Assembly: GCF_004359985.1 (NCBI RefSeq)
Contig: NZ_SMRO01000004.1
Location: 372,001 to 436,000, forward strand
Reading direction: 5' to 3'
Source: Paraburkholderia flava
GTDB taxonomy: Bacteria > Pseudomonadota > Gammaproteobacteria > Burkholderiales > Burkholderiaceae
Length of the DNA stretch: 64,000 nucleotides
The position numbers and the translations under genes are program-made. Shown here piece by piece: positions 35,502 to 44,172 of this stretch. How positions within the stretch are numbered: position 1 is the first letter of the stretch; each line of letters starts with the position of its first letter. Below the pieces are notes generated by a model, which ran no database searches, was not told the DNA's origin, and worked only from the letters and a program-made list of their open reading frames with translations.

Positions 35502-36254
35502 ATGGCATTCATCGAACTGAAGGGTGCGACGCTCGATCTGCCCATCTACGACATCCAGGGGCGATCGCTGAAGAAGAAAGTCCTGCGTATGGGCCGCCGC
35601 AACACGATTGCAGAAGACAACGACGGCGTCGTGGTCGTGCGCGCGCTGGACAACATCGACCTGCGCTTCGACAGCGGCGACCGGATCGGTCTCATCGGCC
35701 ACAACGGCGCCGGCAAATCGACGCTTCTGAGAACGCTGGCCGGCATCTATACGCCTACTGCCGGTACCGTGGAACGCGAAGGCAAGGTCGTCCCATTGCT
35801 GGACATCAGCCTCGGGATGGATGAGAACTCGACGGGGCTGCAGAACATCCGGCTACGCGGGCTGCTGCTCGGCATGACTGACGACGAAATTCGCACCAAG
35901 CAACAGGAGATCTCCGACTTCTCCGAGCTCGGCGATTATCTCGACCTGCCCATCCGAACCTATTCGAGCGGGATGCGTGTGCGGCTGGCTTTCGCGGTAT
36001 CGACCGCGGTCGACGCCGAAATCCTGCTTCTCGACGAAGTGATGGGCGTCGGCGACGCGTCATTCATGCACAAGGCCGAAGAACGTCTCGCGGATTTGCA
36101 CAGCCGGGCCGAGATCGTCGTCCTGGCGATGCACTCGAACCCGGAAATCCGCAAGGTGTGTAACAAGGCGCTCTGGATGGACCGCGGCCACGTGCGCGCG
36201 TTCGGACCGGTCGAAGAGGTCGTGGCGGGCTACGAGCAGCACGTCAACGGATAG
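35502..36254 (+). CDS. wzt: ABC polysaccharide exporter, ATPase subunit, short form
   Basis: A 250-residue ATPase. Walker A GHNGAGKST is at 66-73, with signature YSSGMRVRLAFA, Walker B ILLLDEVMGVGD, and an H-loop LAMHS. It lacks the roughly 150-residue C-terminal carbohydrate-binding domain of the E. coli O8/O9a type Wzt. The family view is that short forms export polymers without reading a terminal modification. GAGGAG precedes the ATG, and it lies 10 bp after wzm. Confidence 0.93.
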   Translation: MAFIELKGATLDLPIYDIQGRSLKKKVLRMGRRNTIAEDNDGVVVVRALDNIDLRFDSGDRIGLIGHNGAGKSTLLRTLAGIYTPTAGTVEREGKVVPLLDISLGMDENSTGLQNIRLRGLLLGMTDDEIRTKQQEISDFSELGDYLDLPIRTYSSGMRVRLAFAVSTAVDAEILLLDEVMGVGDASFMHKAEERLADLHSRAEIVVLAMHSNPEIRKVCNKALWMDRGHVRAFGPVEEVVAGYEQHVNG

Positions 36255-36399
36255 CTCCGCCCCATCATTGTTTCGCGACGCTGCGCCAGCCTCGAAGAAG
36301 GTCGCGTGCAGCACCGCCATTCCACTGATCAAGATTGCGCGACGGCACACTGCCGCACTGGAGTAGAAAATAAGTAACGCCGACGAGAAGCCGCCAGGA

Positions 36400-39138
36400 T
36401 TGCCCCCGGTCGAGGACGATGCCCTGTCCGCTGCAGAGTTGCAGGACCAGATCGACGCATTAACCGAAGAGCTCGGCGATGAGCAGGAGGCGCTGCGCGT
36501 CGCACAGAAGCAGCTCACCGAGGCACGCGAGGATCTCGCCGCGTTGCGCGCGTCGACATCGTGGCGACTCACTGCACCGCTGCGCTCCGCGATTGCGGCA
36601 CTGCCCAGATTGCGGAGGATTCTCGGAAGGATTCGATTCGCAAGAGCGGTCCTGGCCAACTCGATCCGCGAGGAAGGGTGGCGTGCGACGCTGCAGAAAA
36701 TTGCAACGGCTCCTCGACGCCACGGGATCCGGAAGTTAATGCGCGCGCTGCGTGGAGGCGCTTCCGTAGCCTTGTACGAATTGCCGCCAGCGAAACCGGC
36801 TCTGGATCTTCTCGCGCTCCGCGTACTGATCGTCGCCGAGACGAGCATTCCGCAATGCCTGAAGTACCGCGTGACGCAAAAGCAGCGAATGATCAAGGAT
36901 CTCGGCGTCGACTGCACGGTGGTCAGCTGGACCGAAACCGAGAAGTGCCGTTCGTTGCTGCAAACCCACTCCGTTGCGATCTTTTACCGGGTACCCGGAT
37001 ATCCCGTGCCGATGCAGATCATCGCCGAAGCAAAAGCGCTGGGACTCGCCACATTCTGGGAAGTCGACGATCTCATTTTTGACATCGACAAGTATGTAAA
37101 GAACTCCAATCTGGAGGACCTCGATCCGGAAATGCGAAGGAACGTACTCGCCGGCATCCCGTTGTACCGAAATGCAATGCTCGCGTGCGAGCGGACGATC
37201 GCATCGACGTCTGGGCTAGCAGAGGCAATGCGGGAAGCAGGCATCAAGGACGTACTCGTCATCGAGAATGCGCTCGACGAAGAGACCGTGCGCACCGCCC
37301 GCAGAGTCAATCGCACACCCAAGCAGCTCGATGGCCTGGTGCGCATCGTGTACGGCTCGGGCACGAAGACACACGACGCAGACTTTCGCGTTGCGTCAAC
37401 CGCCATCGCACGGGTGTTGAAGGCGCGGCCTGAGGTTCGCCTGCGCGTCATCGGCGAGTTGAATCTGCCTGCCGACTATAGCGAACTGAACCGGCAAATC
37501 GAACGGCTTCCACTGTCCAATTATGCGACATACCTGAAGCGCGTCGGCGAATGCGATATCAACATCGCACCGCTCGAGCCTAGCGTCTTCAACGACGCGA
37601 AGTCCAACATCAAATACCTTGAAGCATCGATCGTCGGCCTTCCGTCGGTGTGCTCGCCCGCAGCCGCTTTCGAGACCGCAATCAAAGATGGGCACACGGG
37701 TTATCTCGCCTCTGATGAAAAGTCCTGGGAAAATGCCCTGCTTGCTCTCGTCGACGACTCAACCCTGCGACGTGAGGTAGCGGAACGCGCGTACGCACAC
37801 GTCACGATCGACTACTCACCTCACACGATCGCAAACACACAGATCGCACCGATGCTGGCGCCCTACAGGCGCGAAAAGCAACGCCTGCGTGTACTTGGCG
37901 CGAACATCCTTTTCGCACCGCGCAGCTTCGGCGGCGCGACGATAATCATCGAGGAAATGGCGCGGCGCCTGAACAGTACCGGCGATCTAGAGTATGTCGT
38001 GTTCACAACCCTGCCGGTGAACCAGGTTCCTGCATACGATCTCGTCCGGTACGAATCCACTGCCGGCAGCGTCTTTGCGATGGGGCTTCCCGTCGAAAAG
38101 AATCCGCAGCTCGATTTCGAGAACCCGCATGCAAGCAAGGCATTCCGGGAAGCCCTTCGGGCGTCGCGGCCTGACGTCGTGCATCTACATAGCGTGCAAG
38201 GCATCGGCGCGCAAATCGCCGAAGTCTGCAACGACGAAGGCATCCCGTTCGTCGTGACGTTGCATGACGCGTGGTGGATCTGCGGTCGTCAATTCATGGT
38301 GACCGGAGAAAACCGGTACTGCAACCAGCGCAAGATCGATCTCGCCGTCTGTTCAGTGTGCGTCGATAATGCACACCTAAACACCTATCGTCAGTCGCGG
38401 CTACGCGAGATTCTGCAATCGGCGGCCCTACTGATCTCGCCTAGCGAGTTCTTCAAGCAGCTCTACGTCGACAATGGCTTCGACGGCGAGCGCATCTCTG
38501 TCAATAAGAACGGCATCTTGCCTCCTCGCGCGCAGGTCCATCACGCGTCGCTGCGCGATCGACCACTGCGCTTCGGCTACGTCGGCGGGGAAACCGAAAT
38601 CAAGGGCGCGCATCTGATCAGGGACGCGTTTCGAAGGCTCCAGCATCGAAACTACGAGCTACACGTCGTGGACAATACGCTCAATGTCGGATTTCCTTCG
38701 ATCGATCCCGCAGCCTGGAAAATCCCCGGCACATTGAAGATCTCGCGCGCTTACACGCAGGAAACGATCGACGACTTTTTCGAAAACGTCGACGTGCTGC
38801 TTTTCCCGACGCAGTGGAAGGAAAGCTTCGGCCTGACAGTACGCGAAGCGCTGATTCGAGACGTCTGGGTGATTGCGACAGATGCAGGCGGAGTGATCGA
38901 AGATATCGTCGCTGGCGAGAACGGCGAGATCATTCCGCTGAACGACGACGGGACCGCGCTCGCGGCAGCAATCGACGCACTCCTGCAGAATCCACAGCGC
39001 CTCGACGGCTATCGCAATCCGCACGCTAAGCAAATCCGGCTGTTCGACGAACAGGCGCGGGAACTACATGACCTGCTCGCGCAAGTCGCGTCGCATTCCC
39101 GGGTAGAAGCAGAAGCCGCGGTGACGGTAAAGCCCTGA
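36400..39138 (+). CDS. Bimodular glycosyltransferase with N-terminal coiled coil and STSWRLTAPLR motif
   Basis: A 912-residue protein. Residues 1-50 are predicted coiled coil, then STSWRLTAPLR at 52-62, a basic helical stretch, and an REEGWRATLQK segment at 90-100. A first GT-B-like module spans about 135-480 and a second complete GT4 module about 495-900 (SFGGATIIIEEMARRL glycine loop and FPTQWKESFGLTVREAL with the E-x7-E pair). The start is a TTG at 36400; no ATG or GTG is in frame until about codon 114, and a stop lies 34 bp upstream. It follows wzt by 145 bp and probably builds or extends the exported polymer. Confidence 0.85.
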   Translation: MPPVEDDALSAAELQDQIDALTEELGDEQEALRVAQKQLTEAREDLAALRASTSWRLTAPLRSAIAALPRLRRILGRIRFARAVLANSIREEGWRATLQKIATAPRRHGIRKLMRALRGGASVALYELPPAKPALDLLALRVLIVAETSIPQCLKYRVTQKQRMIKDLGVDCTVVSWTETEKCRSLLQTHSVAIFYRVPGYPVPMQIIAEAKALGLATFWEVDDLIFDIDKYVKNSNLEDLDPEMRRNVLAGIPLYRNAMLACERTIASTSGLAEAMREAGIKDVLVIENALDEETVRTARRVNRTPKQLDGLVRIVYGSGTKTHDADFRVASTAIARVLKARPEVRLRVIGELNLPADYSELNRQIERLPLSNYATYLKRVGECDINIAPLEPSVFNDAKSNIKYLEASIVGLPSVCSPAAAFETAIKDGHTGYLASDEKSWENALLALVDDSTLRREVAERAYAHVTIDYSPHTIANTQIAPMLAPYRREKQRLRVLGANILFAPRSFGGATIIIEEMARRLNSTGDLEYVVFTTLPVNQVPAYDLVRYESTAGSVFAMGLPVEKNPQLDFENPHASKAFREALRASRPDVVHLHSVQGIGAQIAEVCNDEGIPFVVTLHDAWWICGRQFMVTGENRYCNQRKIDLAVCSVCVDNAHLNTYRQSRLREILQSAALLISPSEFFKQLYVDNGFDGERISVNKNGILPPRAQVHHASLRDRPLRFGYVGGETEIKGAHLIRDAFRRLQHRNYELHVVDNTLNVGFPSIDPAAWKIPGTLKISRAYTQETIDDFFENVDVLLFPTQWKESFGLTVREALIRDVWVIATDAGGVIEDIVAGENGEIIPLNDDGTALAAAIDALLQNPQRLDGYRNPHAKQIRLFDEQARELHDLLAQVASHSRVEAEAAVTVKP

Positions 39139-39168
39139 ACGCTCCACTACGCACAAATCGGCCACGAG

Positions 39169-41043
39169 ATGACGGCAAAAAAGCGGCGTCCATTCCATGC
39201 CCCGCTCGACCTGGCGAAAGGCGTAATCGCAAGAGTAGTTTCGAACGGAGGCTTCACGCGGTCTGTGTCGGCCGTTGCTGTCCTCGTCCGCCGGGAAGGC
39301 TTGAGCGGTGCATTGAGAAAAGTGGCGCGCGTTGCCGGCCGGCAGTCACAGTACCAGGAGTGGGTTGCTGCATACGATTCAGTCGATGAATTCCGGCTTC
39401 AGGCATTGCGAACCGAGATCGAGCAACTGAGCTGCAAACCGCGCATTTCGATCATCGTGCCGGTTTTCAATACCCCGCTCCGGTTCCTGACTCAGATGAT
39501 CGACTCGGTCATGAATCAGACCTACCCGCACTGGGAGTTGTGCCTCGCGGACGACGCATCGACCGAACCGCATGTCCGCGCCACGTTGCACGACTATTCG
39601 CAACGCGATTCGCGAATCCGCGTCGCTTTCCGTGAGAAGAACGGACATATCTGCGCGGCCAGCAACACAGCTCTCGAACTCGCGACCGGCGAATATCTCG
39701 CGTTGCTGGACCACGATGACGTGCTGCCTCCACACGCACTCGCCATGGTGGCGAAATACATCGATGCACACCCGGACGCCCGATTGCTCTACAGCGATGA
39801 AGACAAGATTTCGGAGGAAGGTCTCCGGAGTTCGCCGTATTTCAAGCCTGACTGGGATCCTGAACTGATCGTCCAGCAGAACTTCTTTTCGCATTTGGGT
39901 GTGTTCGATACGCAGTTAGTCCGCGACGCCGGAGGGTTCAGGCAAGGCCTCGAAGGCAGCCAGGATCACGATCTTGTGCTGCGATGCTTACGCATCGCCG
40001 GCGACGCGGCCGTCGTGCACATCCCACATGTGCTGTATCACTGGCGAACGATCGAAGGCAGCACCGCGATCAGCGTCGGCGAGAAACCGTATGCCGTCGA
40101 GGCCGGAGTGAGAGCGATCCGCGATCATCTTGCCGCACTCGGCGTCGAAGCCGATGTTGTTGCACCGTCGAACACGTTTCCGTTCGTGCATGTCGACTAC
40201 GCATTACCTGTTCCTGTGCCGACTGTTCATGTTGTCGTCCGCGCGTCGGGAAACATGTCACATCTGACGGCGTGCCTGACAAGCCTGCTTACGTGCACCC
40301 AATACCCCCGTTATCACGTTTCGATTGCCGGGATTGCTGCCGAAAATGCGGAAGTAGTCCGCGCCTGGCTGAATGAGATCCACCCACAGCGGGTTGTGAG
40401 TCTATTTCCTGCGGATGAGCGCTCAATGGCAGCGCAAGTCAATGCCGTCGTGACGGATCATGAAGACGAATATCTTTGTCTTCTGGATGATGCTGTGGAA
40501 ATGGTCAACGAGTCCTGGCTCGAAGAACTCGTCAAGCTGGCAGCGCGTCCGCATGCTGGACTCGTCGGACCCGCGCTCTATTCATCGTCAGGGGCGGTGT
40601 GTGCGGCCGGCCTCGTCATGACATCAGCGGACACAGCAGTTCCTGCACTAGCCGGAATTGGCCCGCGAGATATCGGCTACTTCGGATACGCGGTATTGAC
40701 CCGCGCGGTGTCGGCCCTGCCGGATGCATGCTTAGTCGTTGCGCGCTCCGTGTTTCTCGACGCAGGGGGGCTTCGCACATCGGATGCCTTCGGTAGTGCG
40801 GCCAACGGCATCGATCTCTCAACACGAGTCGCAGGTATGGGACGGAATCACATACTCGTGCCGCGAGCAAAGATCGTCCTTAAGAGAGATATTCACAATT
40901 CGAAGGGAACCGGGGCGGCACACCTGGAAGACCCCGTCACGTTCAGCGATCACAGCTACAACCCCAACCTCGCACTCACGCACGACAGCGAATCAGCAAC
41001 GTTCGACCTGTCATTTCCGCCTCGCATCGACTGGAACGCTTAA
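39169..41043 (+). CDS. GT2 glycosyltransferase with N-terminal helical segment and degenerate second GT domain
   Basis: A 624-residue protein. Residues 1-70 are a helical stretch with VRREGLSGALRKVARVAG, which resembles the segment just after the STSWRLTAPLR motif of the previous protein. A canonical GT-A module follows (SIIVPVFNTP, LADDAST, LALLDHDDVLPP with DxD, EGSQDHDLVLRC catalytic acid). The C-terminal half has a second GT2-like fold (CLLDDAVEMVNESWLEEL, LVGPALY) whose metal and catalytic motifs look incomplete. It follows the 912-residue protein by 30 bp in the same direction and likely works with it. Confidence 0.85.
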   Translation: MTAKKRRPFHAPLDLAKGVIARVVSNGGFTRSVSAVAVLVRREGLSGALRKVARVAGRQSQYQEWVAAYDSVDEFRLQALRTEIEQLSCKPRISIIVPVFNTPLRFLTQMIDSVMNQTYPHWELCLADDASTEPHVRATLHDYSQRDSRIRVAFREKNGHICAASNTALELATGEYLALLDHDDVLPPHALAMVAKYIDAHPDARLLYSDEDKISEEGLRSSPYFKPDWDPELIVQQNFFSHLGVFDTQLVRDAGGFRQGLEGSQDHDLVLRCLRIAGDAAVVHIPHVLYHWRTIEGSTAISVGEKPYAVEAGVRAIRDHLAALGVEADVVAPSNTFPFVHVDYALPVPVPTVHVVVRASGNMSHLTACLTSLLTCTQYPRYHVSIAGIAAENAEVVRAWLNEIHPQRVVSLFPADERSMAAQVNAVVTDHEDEYLCLLDDAVEMVNESWLEELVKLAARPHAGLVGPALYSSSGAVCAAGLVMTSADTAVPALAGIGPRDIGYFGYAVLTRAVSALPDACLVVARSVFLDAGGLRTSDAFGSAANGIDLSTRVAGMGRNHILVPRAKIVLKRDIHNSKGTGAAHLEDPVTFSDHSYNPNLALTHDSESATFDLSFPPRIDWNA

Positions 41044-41081
41044 AGAGCACAAAACGCGTGGCAAGCTAGCGGCTGCGCCGG

Positions 41082-41483
41082 TCACGCCTTGTCCGAGCGC
41101 GCGTGACGAAACACCCACATCTTCGCCGTGCAGAAATTCACGAACATCCCGGCGATCGACCCCACCGCCACCGCGAAGAATGGTGCAAGCGCCATCGGCG
41201 GAAGCAGCCTGAAGGCGAGAACATACACGCCGTAATTGCACACCCCTCCGAACGCCATCGCGAGCAGATACTCGTTCCATTCGCGCCACGCCGAGCGCTT
41301 CACCGTACTGCGGAACGTGTAACGCCGATTGATCTGCCATGTGGCGAAAACCGCGCACAGAAACGAGATGACGCGCCCGACATACGGGCCGGTACCAGCA
41401 TGCAATGCGAGATAAAGGATGCCGGCATCCACCACGAAACCGAACACTCCGGCAACCGCGAAACGTACTATCTGGCCGCGCAT
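41082..41483 (-). CDS. GtrA-family flippase-like membrane protein
   Basis: A 133-residue protein with four membrane helices, of the GtrA/DPMS type (IVRFAVAGVFGFVVDAGIL, FATWQINRRYTFRS, FVNFCTAKMWVF). GtrA proteins are thought to flip undecaprenyl-phosphate-linked sugars to the periplasm. It starts 2 bp after the stop of the GtrB-like transferase, and the pair forms a bactoprenol-sugar unit. A TTG 27 bp upstream is in frame but less typical of family starts. Confidence 0.88.
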   Translation of the reverse strand: MRGQIVRFAVAGVFGFVVDAGILYLALHAGTGPYVGRVISFLCAVFATWQINRRYTFRSTVKRSAWREWNEYLLAMAFGGVCNYGVYVLAFRLLPPMALAPFFAVAVGSIAGMFVNFCTAKMWVFRHARSDKA

Positions 41484-41484
41484 C

Positions 41485-42438
41485 TCATCGACCGTTCGGG
41501 TCGCGCGCAAAAACGGGAATCGACAGGTACGCGAGCCGCTTCATCTCGTTACGGCCCCGCGTGACCGTATCGAGCACGATTCCGCAGGCGAACAGGATCG
41601 TACCGAACAGCGCGAGTGCACTGCAGAGGATGGTTGTCGGGATGCGCGGCACAAGGCCCGTCATGAAGTACGTTTCGACGACCGGGATCGCCAGTGCAAT
41701 CGAAAGCGCCATACAGATGGCGAACGCACCCGTAAAGAACATAAAAGGCTTCTCGGACTTGAACAGCTTGAAGATAGTCATCAGAATCCGGAAGCCATCT
41801 CGATACGTGTTCAGCTTGCTTTCCGAACCTTCGGGACGCGATTTGTACTGTGTGTTGATTTCTGCCACCGGCATGCGCATGCTTAGCGCGTGTACGGCCA
41901 GTTCCGTTTCGATTTCGAAACCGGCCGAGTGCGCCGGAAAGGTCTTGGCGTAACGCCGCGAGAACACCCTGTAACCCGACAGCATATCTTTGAACGTCCG
42001 TCCGAATATCGATGCCGCACATTGCGTGAGCAGCACATTGCCGAGTCGATGCCCCAGCCGGTATGCCGTCTCTTCGTCGCTCAGCCGGGAACCAACCACC
42101 ATGTCGAGACCATTGTCGACGAGATGCCTGACAAGAGCCGGCGCAACTGTTGCGTCGTAAGTTGCATCGCCGTCGACCATGACGTACACGTCGGCATCGA
42201 CGTCAGCAAACATTCGTCTCACTACGTTGCCCTTGCCTTGCAGCGGAACGGGTATAACCCTGGCTCCGGCTGATCGTGCAATCTCCGTCGTATCGTCCGT
42301 CGAGTTATTGTCGAACGCGACGATCTCAGCGTTGGGCAGGCTTGCGCGAAAATCCCTGACTACCGTGGCAATAGCAGTCGCCTCGTTGTAGCACGGGATC
42401 ACGACAGCGACACGTGGAGAATTGCTCTGGTCGAACAT
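41485..42438 (-). CDS. GtrB/DPM1-like polyprenyl-phosphate glycosyltransferase
   Basis: A 317-residue GT2 enzyme. The cytoplasmic catalytic domain has VVIPCYNEA, FDNNSTDDT and MVDGDATYD (DxD), and SGYRVFSRRY follows. Two C-terminal helices anchor it to the membrane. It should transfer a sugar from a nucleotide donor to undecaprenyl phosphate for periplasmic side-chain addition. The ATG at 42438 is preferred over a TTG at 42483. It is paired with GtrA and diverges from a DUF2142-like membrane protein gene that could be the third partner. Confidence 0.88.
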   Translation of the reverse strand: MFDQSNSPRVAVVIPCYNEATAIATVVRDFRASLPNAEIVAFDNNSTDDTTEIARSAGARVIPVPLQGKGNVVRRMFADVDADVYVMVDGDATYDATVAPALVRHLVDNGLDMVVGSRLSDEETAYRLGHRLGNVLLTQCAASIFGRTFKDMLSGYRVFSRRYAKTFPAHSAGFEIETELAVHALSMRMPVAEINTQYKSRPEGSESKLNTYRDGFRILMTIFKLFKSEKPFMFFTGAFAICMALSIALAIPVVETYFMTGLVPRIPTTILCSALALFGTILFACGIVLDTVTRGRNEMKRLAYLSIPVFARDPNGR

Positions 42439-42628
42439 GTATTCGCTTTGACCGCGTAAAGTAGGATAGCCTTGCGTCGGCAAGCGCCGATGGCCCCATA
42501 TTGTATATGGTGTCTATACGCTGGCGCCCCCAGTAACATCATGACGGGCTCCGCCCAGGATCCCTTCCGGCGTACCGCAACACATCATCGGCAATCAAAC
42601 CTCAGAATCACATAAAGAACCAGCAGAC

Positions 42629-44047
42629 ATGTGGATATTCAAGCAAATCGCTCTCATTGCACAACGCTCGAACCTTCATCTGCTGTACCTCTGCTATGCG
42701 CTTCCCATAGGCATTTTTCTGATTGTCGCGACGCCACCTTTTCAGACACCCGATGCCGTCAATCATTTCTATCGTGCGACGCAGATAGCCGACGGCAACT
42801 TTGTCGCTCAACGTTTCGACGGCACCTCAGGCGGTCCAATCGACAAAGGCGTCATTACATTGGCCGATATCTTCGACCCGATCGCGCATTACCCGGAGGT
42901 CAAGGTTAGCGCCTCGATGCTGGCAGCTGCTCATGCACCTTACTGGACCGGCGAAACCACGCTAGCCGGCTTCCCCGGCGCCGCCGTCTATCCGATGTTC
43001 TCCTATCTTCCACAAGCCGCTGCGATCACGGTCGGCCGCACATTCAGGATGAACATACGGCAAACATATGTGCTCACATGTGCCGTGGGAATGCTCTTCA
43101 GCATAGCGTTGACTTGCTGGGCGATCGCCATTAGCCGTCGCACGGCGCCCTTCATATTCTGCACAGCGATGCTGCCGTGCACGCTGATGATCTTCACGTC
43201 GGTCAGCCAGGAAGTCTCCGTTTTGCCGCTCTGCTTCCTGTTGATCGCCTTCCTCGCGCGTCATCTCGACGAGGGTCGCGTGCTCACGGCGCGAGACGGG
43301 TGGCTGGCCTGCATCGCGCTCTGGGTCTGCATCGCATCGCGTCCCCCGTATGTCGGGTTTCTCGTGCTTCTTTTTTGTCCCGGCCTACGCGTGTCCGCCG
43401 ACAGCGAGCGCTACGGGTGGCTGCGCCGGATCGGCTGGTGCCTCGCTGCGGGTGTACCCGCGGCCATTGCGGCCTGGATCTTCGGTCATGCCGCATGGGC
43501 GCCTGTGCCGCCACCGCGGTCTGTTGCCGGACAGCTCGCTTTCCTGCTCCATGACCCGGTAAACGTTTTGCGCGTCGCCGTCGCGACACTGCGGACGAAC
43601 TCGACGTTTTACTATCAGAGCTTTATCGGCAATCTCGGATGGCTGGATACGCCGCTGGATATCAAATACTACCGGCTGGCGGCCGTCATGCTGGCGTGCA
43701 ACGTCGCAGCAACGATGCTGTATGCCGGATCCTCGATACGCGGCCGATTCGCGGATCGCGCGATCACGCTAGCCTCAATCGGCCTATGTCTCGGGATGAT
43801 CTTTGCGTCGCTCTATCTAACATGGACGCCGGTTGCGCAACTCGTCATTGACGGCGTGCAGGGCCGATACCTGTTGCCTCTGCTCCCGCCGCTCGCATTG
43901 GTACTCACGTCGTCCAATCGATCGGTTACAAACAGCAGCCTGATACCGCTCGGAGAAAAAGTGGCGCTCCTGGGAGCGGCTCTTTTTCCGGTCTGTACCT
44001 TCATCGAAGTTATACACATACTGATCGCGCGGTACTACGTCCATTAG
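42629..44047 (+). CDS. DUF2142-family polytopic membrane protein, candidate periplasmic glycosyltransferase
   Basis: A 472-residue protein with about eleven helices. It has the hallmark late segment GVQGRYLLPLLPPL and the early loop PPFQTPDAVNHFYRATQIADGNF of this family, whose members are GT-C-fold-like and often sit next to O-antigen modification genes. It diverges from the GtrB-GtrA pair, which makes it the candidate for the serotype-specific enzyme that attaches the flipped sugar to the polymer. Function is inferred from context only. Confidence 0.78.
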   Translation: MWIFKQIALIAQRSNLHLLYLCYALPIGIFLIVATPPFQTPDAVNHFYRATQIADGNFVAQRFDGTSGGPIDKGVITLADIFDPIAHYPEVKVSASMLAAAHAPYWTGETTLAGFPGAAVYPMFSYLPQAAAITVGRTFRMNIRQTYVLTCAVGMLFSIALTCWAIAISRRTAPFIFCTAMLPCTLMIFTSVSQEVSVLPLCFLLIAFLARHLDEGRVLTARDGWLACIALWVCIASRPPYVGFLVLLFCPGLRVSADSERYGWLRRIGWCLAAGVPAAIAAWIFGHAAWAPVPPPRSVAGQLAFLLHDPVNVLRVAVATLRTNSTFYYQSFIGNLGWLDTPLDIKYYRLAAVMLACNVAATMLYAGSSIRGRFADRAITLASIGLCLGMIFASLYLTWTPVAQLVIDGVQGRYLLPLLPPLALVLTSSNRSVTNSSLIPLGEKVALLGAALFPVCTFIEVIHILIARYYVH

Positions 44048-44172
44048 GACGCCGAAGGCGGGCGGATTCCACCGCTTATGGTGACGAAGTGACAACCGCT
44101 TGCTGGTCGCTCCGGGAAGTAACATGAACAGCGCTACAATTGTTCACATTGTCACTTCTCGCCAAGCTACGT

